Source: Lentisphaeria bacterium (GTDB lineage: Bacteria > Verrucomicrobiota > Lentisphaeria > Oligosphaerales > Oligosphaeraceae). Taken from it: 64,000 nucleotides of DNA. Position numbers and translations under genes: made by a program. Shown here piece by piece: positions 17,953 through 28,658 of the stretch; within the stretch, counting starts at the first letter, position 1; every line of letters begins with the position of its first letter. The notes below the pieces were generated by a model. It was given only the letters and a program-made list of their open reading frames with translations. It made no database searches and was not told the origin of the DNA. The stretch is from positions 100,805 through 164,804 of the forward strand of contig JAEEYQ010000041.1 of the NCBI GenBank assembly GCA_016288215.1, in the 5' to 3' direction.

Positions 17953-19026
17953 ATGACCATCGTCAAATACGGTCTGGTCGGCTTTGGCGGCATTGCGGAA
18001 AACCGTGTCGCCAAAGAAGGCTATGCATGTGACACATCCCGTTTCACGCCGTTGCAGCATGCGAAACTCGTGGCTGCGACGGATGTGAACCCCGCCCGTC
18101 AGGCCGCGGCGGAAGCGCTGGGCCTGAAGTGGTACGGCAAACTGGAGGACATGCTGGCGGATGCAAGCATCGACGCCGTCTACATCGCGACGCCGAACTC
18201 CACCCATGTCCCGCTGGCCATTCAGGCCATGAAAGCCGGCAAGCACGTCATCTCCGAAAAGCCCATGGCGACCAGCTCGGCCGACGCGAAGAAGGCCATT
18301 GAGATGGCCCGCGAGCTGAAGCTCTCCTATGCGGTGGACCACATGATGGTCTACAACGCATGGAACAAGGAAGCGGCGGCGCTGGTGCAGAAGGGCGAGC
18401 TTGGCGCGGTGAACGACAGCTGCTTCCACATGGAGTTCGCCTACGGCTACGCTCCGGAGGAAGCCGCCAGCTGGCGCTGCTCCAAGATTGAAGAGGTGGG
18501 CGGCCCCATCGGCGATGTGGCCAGCCACTGCTTCTATGTGGCCGAATATGTCTTCGGCAAGAAGATCACGAAAATCGCCGCCGTGTACTATCCCAAACTG
18601 ATGGGCATCAAGGCGGAAGACGGCGCGTTCATCCGCTTCTTCTTCGAGGACGGCGTCATGGGAAGCGCGAAGGTCTCCTTCTGCGACTACCGCGGCGGTC
18701 TGGGCGGCACCCTGTCCAACCTGGGCTTTGAGGTCTATGGCGACAAGGCGGCCCTGCGCTCCTACGGAACGATGTTCCAGCTCTCCGGCCACAAGGGCGA
18801 ACCCATCGTTCAGCGGTTGGAATTGGACCGCTTCGACGGCAAGCCCGTCAGCATCGTTCCCGCCGCATTCCCCAACATCTATCAGAGCCTGATTGAAAAC
18901 CATGCGCTGTCCGTTCTGGAAGGCAAGCCGATTGCGGGAGCCGATGGCTGCCACAACCTGCTGCTCTGCGAAGCGGCCCACAAGTCCGCTCAGAACGGCG
19001 GCATCCTGATTGAGGTGGCGGAATGA
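17953..19026 (+). CDS. Gfo/Idh/MocA-family oxidoreductase
   Basis: A 357-residue NAD(P)-dependent dehydrogenase-like protein. The nucleotide-binding motif GLVGFGGIAENR lies at residues 7-18 and the family EKPMAT motif at 102-107, with K103 the expected catalytic lysine. The gene sits between the aminotransferase (14 bp upstream) and a ceramidase-like gene whose start overlaps its stop by 4 nt, so translation is probably coupled. The likely role is oxidising or reducing the sugar or inositol handled by the neighbouring aminotransferase; the substrate is not known. Confidence 0.87.
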   Translation: MTIVKYGLVGFGGIAENRVAKEGYACDTSRFTPLQHAKLVAATDVNPARQAAAEALGLKWYGKLEDMLADASIDAVYIATPNSTHVPLAIQAMKAGKHVISEKPMATSSADAKKAIEMARELKLSYAVDHMMVYNAWNKEAAALVQKGELGAVNDSCFHMEFAYGYAPEEAASWRCSKIEEVGGPIGDVASHCFYVAEYVFGKKITKIAAVYYPKLMGIKAEDGAFIRFFFEDGVMGSAKVSFCDYRGGLGGTLSNLGFEVYGDKAALRSYGTMFQLSGHKGEPIVQRLELDRFDGKPVSIVPAAFPNIYQSLIENHALSVLEGKPIAGADGCHNLLLCEAAHKSAQNGGILIEVAE

Positions 19027-20360
19027 TTCGCTTCGGATACGCAAAGGAAGACATCACCCCGCGCCGCGGCATTCCGCTGTGCGGCTATTTCACGCCCCGC
19101 CCGAACGTCGGCATGCATGACCCGCTTCAGGTCAAGGCCGCCGTCTTCGAATGCAACGGCGTCAAGACCGGCATCGTCTCCTTCGACCTCTGCGAAGTCG
19201 ACCGCACCGTCTTCACCCGCTTCATCACCGCCCTGAAGGCCGTCGGCATCTCGTATGCGGACGACATTCTGTTCACGGCCACCCACACCCACACCGGCCC
19301 CTACGTCTGCAATCTGTTCGGCGACGATCCAGTCGACGACAATTACATGACGGAGTTGACCGCGAAGGTGGTTTCGGCCGTCGGAAAGGCGGACATGAGC
19401 CTGGCCGATGCGGAACTGTTCGTCGGCCGCTCCGAATGCACGACCTTGGCCTTCAACCGCCGCTTCTGGATGAAGGACGGCGGCGTCCTGACCAACCCTG
19501 GCAAACTGAACCCCAACATCGTGAAGCCGGAAGGCGGCATCGATGCGGAGATTCCCTTTGCCGCAGTCAAGCAGGACGGACTGGTCCGCCTTATCATCGC
19601 CAACATCTCCAACCACACGGATACCATTGGCGACGAGATGGTGTCGGCCGACTGGCCGGGCCGCATGGAGCGCGAGGTGCAGAACCGCTTGGGCTACGAC
19701 GTGCAGGTCATGACGCTCATCGCCCCGCAGGGCAACATCAACCACTTCAATGTGGAGACCGATTTCGACCAGACCAACTACGCGGAAGCCTGCCGCATCG
19801 GCAAGGGCTATGCGGAGGCGCTGCTTTCCATGCTCTATACGGCCAAACCCGTGGACGTGGACGAAATCAAGATCTTCAGCGAAGAGTTCGAGGCCCCAGC
19901 CTACAAGGTGACCGACGCCGAATACGCCGAATCCAAGAAGATTTTGGATGAGATCGGCGAAGTCAGCATGCAGGATGCGAAGGACAACACCAGCGAGGGC
20001 ATTGCCGCCGGCAATCTCTTCGTGAAGAAGTTCTTTGCGCAGCGTGTGGTGGACAACCGCGACAAACCCATGACCGAGAAGCGCATCGAGCGGATGACCT
20101 CCATCCACTTCGGCAAGGCGCTTGGAATCGTCTCCATGCCGGCGGAGCCCTTCATCGAGCTTGGCCTCGCCGTCAAGAAGGCGTCTCCCTTCCCGTTCAC
20201 CATGGTTGCCGCCCTCGGCCAAGGCGCCTTCGGCTACATTGGCCTGCCGGAGCACTATGAGCGCGGCGGCGGCTACGAGACGCGGCCGTCACCGACCGCT
20301 CCCGACCACAATCTGGCCCCGAAGCTGATTGAGATTGGCATCCGCTTGATTAACAAGTAG
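19023..20360 (+). CDS. Neutral/alkaline ceramidase-like protein
   Basis: A 445-residue protein related to the N-terminal domain of neutral/alkaline non-lysosomal ceramidases. Family signs are the opening YAKEDITPRRGIPLCGY and the zinc/active-site segment TATHTHTGP (residues 85-93). True ceramidases are larger, with a C-terminal domain, and are secreted. This one is shorter and has no signal peptide, so an amide or sugar substrate in the cytoplasm is more likely than ceramide. It overlaps the upstream oxidoreductase at ATGA. It ends the three-gene operon, which is closed by the terminator at 20385. Its presence beside an aminotransferase hints that the cluster acts on an amino-sugar or amide. 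Confidence 0.75.
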   Translation: MIRFGYAKEDITPRRGIPLCGYFTPRPNVGMHDPLQVKAAVFECNGVKTGIVSFDLCEVDRTVFTRFITALKAVGISYADDILFTATHTHTGPYVCNLFGDDPVDDNYMTELTAKVVSAVGKADMSLADAELFVGRSECTTLAFNRRFWMKDGGVLTNPGKLNPNIVKPEGGIDAEIPFAAVKQDGLVRLIIANISNHTDTIGDEMVSADWPGRMEREVQNRLGYDVQVMTLIAPQGNINHFNVETDFDQTNYAEACRIGKGYAEALLSMLYTAKPVDVDEIKIFSEEFEAPAYKVTDAEYAESKKILDEIGEVSMQDAKDNTSEGIAAGNLFVKKFFAQRVVDNRDKPMTEKRIERMTSIHFGKALGIVSMPAEPFIELGLAVKKASPFPFTMVAALGQGAFGYIGLPEHYERGGGYETRPSPTAPDHNLAPKLIEIGIRLINK

Positions 20361-20384
20361 TTGCAAATCACAACCGTTTGAAGC

Positions 20385-20424
20385 AAAAACCGTGAGGACT
20401 CCCACGTCTTCACGGTTTTTCGTT
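20385..20424 (+). terminator. Rho-independent terminator after the ceramidase-like gene
   Basis: AAAAACCGTGAGGAC (20385-20399) mirrors GTCTTCACGGTTTTT (20406-20420) over 15 positions, one being a wobble pair, with a 6-nt loop and a T-rich tail. Confidence 0.9.
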
Positions 20425-20523
20425 TTTCATGGGCAAGTCAAAAACTCAGGAAGTCCGCTTGATATTCTGCTAAATTCTACTAAATTATAATAATGTCTAA
20501 TACAAAATGCAAGAGGTTCGATT

Positions 20524-20787
20524 GTGTACAATGTCATTGTGAAGAAGAGAGTCGCCAAAGCAGTGGGGAAACTGCCATTGACCGTGCAGCATCTCTTCGC
20601 CAATTTGCTTGAGGACCTGGAGGAAAGTGGCCCCGTGCAGACGACATGGCCGCATTATTCCAAGCTGTCCAAAAACACACATCATTGTCATTTGGGCTAC
20701 CGCCATGTTGCATGCTGGCGGTGTGAAGAGGAATCCATTGAAGTCGAGGTGTATTATGCCGGAAGTCGTGAAGACGCCCCATATTAA
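20524..20787 (+). CDS. RelE/HigB-like toxin of a type II toxin-antitoxin pair
   Basis: An 87-residue basic protein opening YNVIVKKRVAKAVGKLP and ending with the beta-strand pattern CHLGYRHVACWRCEE...VEVYYAG typical of RelE/ParE/HigB-type mRNA interferases. The start is GTG at 20524 with GAGG 7 nt upstream. The next gene, an XRE antitoxin, begins inside its last codons (overlap 20756-20787). Toxin-first order is typical of HigBA-type modules. Hand-counted GC on two lines is about 45%, lower than the surrounding genes, which suggests transfer. The exact subfamily is not certain. Confidence 0.7.
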   Translation: MYNVIVKKRVAKAVGKLPLTVQHLFANLLEDLEESGPVQTTWPHYSKLSKNTHHCHLGYRHVACWRCEEESIEVEVYYAGSREDAPY

Positions 20788-21163
20788 TCTTTCCTATGAA
20801 CATTGCGATTCTGCTGTCATCGGCGAACTGGTCGATATTCTCCATTCAAAGTTCAAGAGAGTCATCATCACCGTCATCAATTCTTGTCAGGAGGAAGCAC
20901 TGGACAATGACGAGGAACGGGTCAACGTCTTTGAGACCGATTGGTGGAAGTCGTTGAGACCAGGCGACTTATTGGCCGGTTGCCGGCTGAAGCACCAACT
21001 GACGCAAAAACAGCTGGCGGAGATGACGGGCATGAGCTATGCCACCATCAGCGCGTATGAGACGGGAAAGCGGCCGCTCTCTCAGCGTGCCGCAATCAAG
21101 CTGGCAAACGCAATGAATGAAAAGCCAGAACGGTTTTTCAGGCACATCGCAGAGGAGAAATGA
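20756..21163 (+). CDS. XRE-family antitoxin (HigA-like)
   Basis: A 135-residue protein with a C-terminal helix-turn-helix of the XRE/Cro type (residues about 72-125: LKHQLTQKQLAEMTGMSYAT, then ISAYETGKRPLS). The N-terminal 60 residues probably bind the toxin. The ATG at 20756 lies in the 3' end of the toxin gene, so the two are translationally coupled. The frame is open back to 20609, but that part overlaps the toxin and looks like read-through. It should repress its own promoter in the short gap before 20524. Confidence 0.72.
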   Translation: MPEVVKTPHINLSYEHCDSAVIGELVDILHSKFKRVIITVINSCQEEALDNDEERVNVFETDWWKSLRPGDLLAGCRLKHQLTQKQLAEMTGMSYATISAYETGKRPLSQRAAIKLANAMNEKPERFFRHIAEEK

Positions 21164-21267
21164 CAGACGAGCCAATCCAAATTGAAGCCATGTGCATGAA
21201 ACCGGCCTTTCCCATGGGATGAATGAGACAACGCGTTTGCTTTGTTTTCCATAAGGGGTTTTATTAG

Positions 21268-21347
21268 CCACAGAACACCCAGAATAGACAGAATCATTCA
21301 GCCGCCCGAGCAGAAGTTCGCATCTGTTTATTCTGTGTATTCTGTGG
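21268..21347. repeat. CCACAGAA inverted-repeat element, copy 2
   Basis: Begins CCACAGAACACCCAGAATAG and ends TTATTCTGTGTATTCTGTGG, so the ends are imperfect inverted repeats. The centre contains TTCAGCCGC and GTTCGCATCTGT, both also present in the copy at 61075. It lies just after the toxin-antitoxin pair. Confidence 0.6.
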
Positions 21348-21706
21348 ATAAAAAGCAGTTCCTTGTCTGTCGCTCATTTGCAATATAATGCAATAAAATG
21401 CAATAAAGGCCAAAGCTCAAAAAGTGGCCATTTTAGGGCATATAGGGCAGGGGAGGTATTAATATACAGGGTCGGGCATAGAATGCCATAGAGGGCCCTC
21501 TAGGGGCATTGGCGGGCTTCCTCCCCAAAAAGAAAGGCCATTTTTCACTCCTCCGGACCCGATTTTCGCCAACTTTTCCGCTTGTCGCATCAAGCAGACG
21601 GCATTCATTAAATGTATTCATAAAGGTGCGTTAAATGCAAGCCTTTTGGGCCATGATTTTGACAGGCCTTCCGGCCATGACTCCAAATACAAAACCTGTA
21701 AGGCCA

Positions 21707-21752
21707 TTACATGGAATGTAACGCCTTTGGGCATTTTTTACATTATATGTAA
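21707..21752. promoter_or_regulatory. Paired TTACAT-N3-ATGTAA palindromes
   Basis: Two perfect 15-nt palindromes, 21707-21721 and 21738-21752, have centres 31 bp apart, about three helical turns. This places both on one face of the DNA and suggests a pair of dimer sites for a regulator. They lie 130 bp upstream of the candidate glnN promoter. They do not match the spacing of GlnR (TGTNA-N7-TNACA) or NtcA sites. Confidence 0.45.
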
Positions 21753-21881
21753 GAAAAATGGGCCATGAGACGATATCCTGCCATCGCTGTCACCTTTTGT
21801 CCTCTTGTGACGATTCGGAATTCGGTTGCCATGTGTCGATATTTCAGGCGGGGCATGAGAAGACCCGTTCTGGATTGTTCT

Positions 21882-21910
21882 TTGCTGTCCCTGTGCTATA
21901 TTATTATAAC
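21882..21910 (+). promoter_or_regulatory. Candidate glnN promoter
   Basis: TTGCTG (21882-21887) and TATAAC (21905-21910) are separated by 17 bp in the AT-rich stretch before glnN. TATTATAACA occurs here and again at about 21927, so a second start is possible. Confidence 0.35.
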
Positions 21911-22082
21911 AAACTTAACATCAGTATATTATAACAGCTTATGCCCGTGATGGGCTGTTGGCCTTGCTGTGGAATCATCCATGTCATCCATGCAAATTCC
22001 AACTTGGCATAGTAATTGCTAATATAGTGGCATACTGGCCAGGGAGCCGGAACAAGCCATGAATTTTCAGGAGATATGACCC

Positions 22083-24176
<2,094 letters not shown>

Positions 24177-24194
24177 TTCCGCAGGAGGGCGTTC

Positions 24195-25949
24195 ATGTCC
24201 GACAGCATCAAGCATGAATGTGGGCTCGCGCTGCTCCGGCTGCGCAAGCCCCTTGCCTATTATGAGGACAAATACGGTACGCCGGCCTATGGCTTCGCCC
24301 GAACCAGCCTTCTCATGGAGAAGCAGCACAACCGGGGGCAGGACGGCGCCGGCATGGCCTGCGTGGGACTTGACGTGCCGCCGGGGCGGCCCTTCTACAG
24401 CATGGAGAAGAGCTGCTCCGCCATGCCGCTGGCGGATCTGCTGGAGCGCATCTCGAACCAACTCAATGCATATTCTGTAAATCATTCTGCTAGAACAACT
24501 TGCACATGCGATTTGGAACGCCCCTTCTGTGGAGAGGTCTATCTGGGCCATGTGCGCTACGGCACCTTTGGCACCCGCAGCCTGGACGCCTGCCATCCCA
24601 TGGTCTGCGACAGCCCACGGCGGGACCACACATTGCTGGCCGCCGGCAACTTCAATCTGACCAACACGGCGGACGTCTTCAACACGTTGGTGAAGCTTGG
24701 CTATCATCCGCGGGGCCTGCAGGACTGCCGCATCCTGCTCATCTGCCTGGCTCATTACCTCGGCGAATGCCACGGCGACCTTCTAGAGGCGGTCCGTCAG
24801 TCCGCCAGTCAATGGGACGGCGGCTTTGTCATCGGAGGAGTTGTCGGCAACGGCGACGCCTTTGCCTTCCGAGACGCCCACGGCATCCGTCCCGCCTTCT
24901 ATTACATGGATGACGAGGTGGTCGCGCTGGCCTCCGAGCGGGTGGCGCTGCAGACCGCCTTCGACCTTTCCAGCCAAGAGGTTACGGAGCTTCCTGGCGG
25001 CCATCTGCTGCAGATTCCCGCCCATGGGGAGGTGACCGTGCGGCCCTGCCTTCCTCCTGCGCCGCCCCGCCATTGCGTCTTCGAGCGCATCTATTTCTCC
25101 AGAGGCAACGACGCGGACATTCAGCAGGAGCGCCGCGCCCTTGGACGGGCGGTGGTGCCGCAGGTGCTCAAGGCCATTGACGACGACATCGAACACACCG
25201 TCTTCTCCTACATCCCCAATACTGCCCAATGCAGCTTCCATGGCATGTTGGATGCCTTGGATGAACACCGCGACGGCCGACGCCTCCGCTTCGGCATGGT
25301 GGCCGTCAAGGACGCCAAATTCCGCACCTTCATCACCGACGGCAACCATCGGGAGGAGCTGTTCCCCCATGTCTACGACGTGACCTACGGACTGGTCCGG
25401 CCCCATGAGGACAATCTGGTGGTCATCGACGACTCCATCGTCCGCGGCAACACCATGCGCCGCGCCATCCTTCCCATTTTGGCCCGGCTGGGCCCCAAAC
25501 GGATCGTCATTGTGTCCGCCGCGCCGCAGATTCGCTATCCGGACTGCTATGGCATCGACATGGCTTCCTTTGGAGAGCTGGTGGCCTTTCAGGCCTGCAT
25601 GGATCTGCTGGCCGCCCGTGGCATGACGGAGTGCTTCGACCATGCCGTCCAGACGGCGCGGCAGGAGCTGGCCGGCCCTGTGGAGGCCATGCACAATCAG
25701 GCGGCGGCCCTCTACGGGCTGTTTGGGGAGGACGAGCTGACAGAAGCCATCCGCCAGCGTCTCCTTCCGGAGGCGTTTCCCGCGGAGCTGAAACTGGTCT
25801 TCCTTCCCCTTGACCAGCTGCGGCTCTGCATTCCCAACCACACGGGGGACTGGTACTTCACGGGAGACTACCCCACGCCGGGCGGTTTCCGCGTGGTCAA
25901 CCAGGCCCTGTCCGATTACGCGAACCACCTATCCAAGCGCGCTTATTAG
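24195..25949 (+). CDS. purF: Amidophosphoribosyltransferase, long form
   Basis: A 584-residue enzyme for the first committed step of purine synthesis: PRPP plus glutamine gives phosphoribosylamine. The N-terminal glutaminase domain has its nucleophile at C9 (KHECGLAL), so the first eight residues would have to be removed or tolerated. The glutaminase motifs NRGQDGAGMACV and VRYGTFG follow. The phosphoribosyltransferase site is VVIDDSIVRGNTMRR near residue 412. The extended length and the HEC start match the long PurF type known from Bacteroidetes. It starts 18 bp after glnN and ends 12 bp before carA. The short PurF form is not in this window, so this copy may be the only one or a paralogue. 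Confidence 0.88.
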   Translation: MSDSIKHECGLALLRLRKPLAYYEDKYGTPAYGFARTSLLMEKQHNRGQDGAGMACVGLDVPPGRPFYSMEKSCSAMPLADLLERISNQLNAYSVNHSARTTCTCDLERPFCGEVYLGHVRYGTFGTRSLDACHPMVCDSPRRDHTLLAAGNFNLTNTADVFNTLVKLGYHPRGLQDCRILLICLAHYLGECHGDLLEAVRQSASQWDGGFVIGGVVGNGDAFAFRDAHGIRPAFYYMDDEVVALASERVALQTAFDLSSQEVTELPGGHLLQIPAHGEVTVRPCLPPAPPRHCVFERIYFSRGNDADIQQERRALGRAVVPQVLKAIDDDIEHTVFSYIPNTAQCSFHGMLDALDEHRDGRRLRFGMVAVKDAKFRTFITDGNHREELFPHVYDVTYGLVRPHEDNLVVIDDSIVRGNTMRRAILPILARLGPKRIVIVSAAPQIRYPDCYGIDMASFGELVAFQACMDLLAARGMTECFDHAVQTARQELAGPVEAMHNQAAALYGLFGEDELTEAIRQRLLPEAFPAELKLVFLPLDQLRLCIPNHTGDWYFTGDYPTPGGFRVVNQALSDYANHLSKRAY

Positions 25950-25961
25950 GAATTCCACACC

Positions 25962-27041
25962 ATGGCAAACGCATATCTCGCATTGGCGGACGGAACGGTC
26001 TTCGAGGGCATTTCGCGGGGGGCCCCCTGCGACCTGCCTGGAGAGGCGGTCTTCAACACCGGCATGACCGGCTATCAGGAAATCGCCTCCGACCCTTCCT
26101 ACTTTGGGCAGATTGTGACCCTAACTGCTTCGGAAATAGGAAGTTATGGCTGCAATCCGGAGGACATGGAGTCCCTAGGCGTCCATTTGAGCGGAATGGT
26201 CGTCCAGCAGCTGAATCCGCCTTCTTCATGGCGCAGCCGCCAAAGTCTGGACGAGCTCTTCCGTCAGGCGGGAAAGCCCCTGCTTAGCGATGTGGACACC
26301 CGCCGCCTCGTCCTCCACATTCGGGAGACGGGAACCCAACGGGCCTGGCTTCACGCTGACGGAACGGAACTACCTGTGGCGCAGGCAGTTGCGAAAGCGA
26401 AGGCATGGGCGGGGCTGGATGGCGTGGACTGCGTTTCCCACGTCACGGCGGCCGCCCCCTACAGCTGGAGCCAGGAGGGAGACTGTCGGATTGTGGTGGT
26501 GGACTGCGGCGTCAAATGGAACATTCTCCGCCAGCTGGCCGCCGAGGGCTGCCAGGTCATGGTGGTTCCCGCCGGCACCACGGCGGCGGACGTGCTGGCC
26601 ATGAAGCCGGACGGCGTCTTGATTTCCAACGGCCCTGGAGACCCCGAGGGGGTTCCGGCGGTCATCGCCTGCGTCAAAGGGCTTCTGGGCCGCGTGCCCC
26701 TCATGGGCATCTGCCTGGGCCACCAGATTTTAGGACTTGCCTGCGGCGCCGCCACCGGCCGACTCCCCTTCGGCCACCATGGTTGCAATCATCCGGTCAA
26801 GAACCTCTTGGACGGCACGGTGGACATCACGTCCCAAAACCACAATTTCGCCATCCAGCAGGACAGCCTGCCGGATTGTCTGGAAGTCACCCATCTGAAT
26901 CTGAACGATAATACCATCGAGGGCGTCCGTCATCGGAGCCTGCCCGCCTTTTCCGTCCAATACCATCCGGAGGCCGCCCCCGGCCCCACGGACGCGCACC
27001 ATCTTTTCGGGCAGTTCCTCCGCCTTGTCCGCGGCAAGTGA
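25962..27041 (+). CDS. carA: Carbamoyl-phosphate synthase small subunit
   Basis: A 359-residue glutaminase subunit that passes ammonia to CarB for carbamoyl phosphate, the precursor of pyrimidines and arginine. The N-terminal domain opens YLALADGTVFEGISRGAP with the typical GEAVFNTGMTGYQEI. The class I amidotransferase domain follows, with the nucleophile C251 in GICLGHQILG and the His/Glu pair in VQYHPEAAPGP. Unusually, carB is not next: pyrG lies between them. The gap to pyrG is 17 bp. Confidence 0.97.
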   Translation: MANAYLALADGTVFEGISRGAPCDLPGEAVFNTGMTGYQEIASDPSYFGQIVTLTASEIGSYGCNPEDMESLGVHLSGMVVQQLNPPSSWRSRQSLDELFRQAGKPLLSDVDTRRLVLHIRETGTQRAWLHADGTELPVAQAVAKAKAWAGLDGVDCVSHVTAAAPYSWSQEGDCRIVVVDCGVKWNILRQLAAEGCQVMVVPAGTTAADVLAMKPDGVLISNGPGDPEGVPAVIACVKGLLGRVPLMGICLGHQILGLACGAATGRLPFGHHGCNHPVKNLLDGTVDITSQNHNFAIQQDSLPDCLEVTHLNLNDNTIEGVRHRSLPAFSVQYHPEAAPGPTDAHHLFGQFLRLVRGK

Positions 27042-27058
27042 CACTTAGGAGCCACTCC

Positions 27059-28657
27059 ATGACCAAACACATTTTCATCACGGGCGGCGTCATCTCCGGT
27101 TTAGGCAAGGGCATCACCTCCGCCAGTCTTGCCTGCCTGCTGAAAGCCAGGGGCTACCGCGTCGCCATGCAGAAGTTCGACCCCTATCTGAACGTGGACC
27201 CGGGGACCATGTCCCCCTATCAGCACGGCGAAGTGTACGTGACCGACGACGGAACGGAAACCGACCTGGACTTGGGCCACTATGAGCGCTTCGCCGGCGT
27301 CACCTGCAACCACGACAGCAACTACACCAGCGGCCGAATCTACAGCGCCGTCATCAGCCGCGAGCGGGAAGGCGGCTATTTGGGCGCCACCGTCCAGATG
27401 ATCCCCCACATCACCGACGAAATCAAGCACGCGATCCAGAAGGCCGCCAAAGACGATGTGGACATCGTCATGACGGAAATCGGCGGCACGGCGGGGGACA
27501 TCGAGTCGTTGCCCTTCTTGGAGGCGGTGCGCCAGTTCAAGAACGAGGCGGGGGAGGGGAACGCCATCGTCATCCATCTGACTCTTGTGCCGTACATCAA
27601 GTCGGCGGGGGAGCTGAAGACGAAGCCCAGCCAGCAGTCCGTCAGCCTGCTGCACAACATCGGCCTGTTTCCCGACGTGCTTATCTGCCGAACAGAACGG
27701 GACATGGGGGAGGAGCACCGGCGGAAATTGTCGCTGTTCTGCAACGTGCCGCGGGAACTGGTCATTGAGGAGCAGGACGTGAAGCACTCCATCTACGAGG
27801 TGCCGCAGGAGCTGGCGGACCGGAAGCTGGACGAGAAGGTGCTTCAGCTGTTGGGGCTGCCCGTTGGCGTCAGCCATCTGGAGAACTGGTGCGCATTGGT
27901 GAAGCGGCAATTGACCGCCACACGGCGCTGCCGCATCGCGCTGGTGGGCAAATACACGGGCCTGCGGGACGCCTACAAGAGCATCTTCGAGTCCTTCACT
28001 CACGTGGGCATGGCGTTGAGCGCCAATGTGGACTGCGACATGGTGGAGGCGGAGGAGCTGGAGGGGGACAGCTCCCGTCTGGATGAATATGACGGCGTGC
28101 TGGTCACCGGCGGTTTCGGCGCCCGCGGCGTGGAGGGCAAGATCGCCGCGCTGCATGAGGCCCGCGTCCGCGGCATTCCGTGTCTGGGCATCTGTTTGGG
28201 CATGCAGTGCATGGTCATTGAGTTCGCGCGGAACGTGCTGAATCTGAAGAACGCCAATTCCACCGAATTCGACGAGACGACACCATATCCCGTTATCCAT
28301 TTGATGGACAGTCAGTTAGGTGTTTCCCAAAAGGGCGGCACCATGCGGCTGGGCGCCTATCCCTGCGCTTTGGTCGCGGGAACCCGAAGCGCCGCCCTCT
28401 ACGGCAAGACGGAGGTCTCGGAGCGCCATCGCCACCGCTTTGAGCTCAACAACGCCTACCGACAGGCGCTGGAGGAGGGCGGCATGAAAATCGCGGGCAT
28501 GAGCCCCGACCGCTCCCTTGTGGAAATCGTGGAGATTTCGGACGCCCCCTTCTACGTGGGCTGCCAGTTCCATCCCGAATTCAAGTCCCGTCCGTTCTCG
28601 CCCCATCCGCTGTTCATGGGACTGGTGGAGGCGGCATTGCGGCATCAGGAGAAGTGA
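27059..28657 (+). CDS. pyrG: CTP synthase
   Basis: A 532-residue enzyme that aminates UTP to CTP with glutamine and ATP. The N-terminal synthase domain starts [17 protein letters not shown] and carries the nucleotide loop and [20 protein letters not shown]. The C-terminal amidotransferase domain has its nucleophile Cys in [10 protein letters not shown] and the His/Glu motif [10 protein letters not shown]. The ATG at 27059 has TAGGAG upstream. The frame open to 27038 overlaps carA and is not needed. It is inserted between carA and carB, so all three glutamine-driven steps of pyrimidine supply are on one transcript. Confidence 0.97.
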   Translation: MTKHIFITGGVISGLGKGITSASLACLLKARGYRVAMQKFDPYLNVDPGTMSPYQHGEVYVTDDGTETDLDLGHYERFAGVTCNHDSNYTSGRIYSAVISREREGGYLGATVQMIPHITDEIKHAIQKAAKDDVDIVMTEIGGTAGDIESLPFLEAVRQFKNEAGEGNAIVIHLTLVPYIKSAGELKTKPSQQSVSLLHNIGLFPDVLICRTERDMGEEHRRKLSLFCNVPRELVIEEQDVKHSIYEVPQELADRKLDEKVLQLLGLPVGVSHLENWCALVKRQLTATRRCRIALVGKYTGLRDAYKSIFESFTHVGMALSANVDCDMVEAEELEGDSSRLDEYDGVLVTGGFGARGVEGKIAALHEARVRGIPCLGICLGMQCMVIEFARNVLNLKNANSTEFDETTPYPVIHLMDSQLGVSQKGGTMRLGAYPCALVAGTRSAALYGKTEVSERHRHRFELNNAYRQALEEGGMKIAGMSPDRSLVEIVEISDAPFYVGCQFHPEFKSRPFSPHPLFMGLVEAALRHQEK

Positions 28658-28658
28658 C

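Larger units (their letters stand above)
21164..22082. other. 919-bp gene-free region upstream of glnN
   Basis: No coding frame here looks real. The region holds a CCACAGAA element (21268), six GGCCAT hexamers (21426, 21536, 21650, 21673, 21702, 21761), several GGGCAT words, two TTACATNNNATGTAA palindromes (21707 and 21738) and a likely promoter (21882-21910). The leader before glnN is about 165 nt and includes the GCCC/GGGC stem near 21943. It looks like a complex regulatory region plus mobile-repeat debris. Confidence 0.6.

Noticed and set aside
20510..20530. A tRNA T-loop-like GGTTCGATT
   Set aside because: No acceptor stem or anticodon arm can be drawn around it. It lies directly before the toxin start and includes its ribosome site.
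21707..21752. GlnR or NtcA sites ahead of glnN
   Set aside because: The TTACAT-N3-ATGTAA spacing does not match TGTNA-N7-TNACA or GTA-N8-TAC.
22000..22035. An eighth E-palindrome near TAGTAATTGCTAATATAGTGG
   Set aside because: Only the left half resembles the consensus; the mirror arm is too weak.
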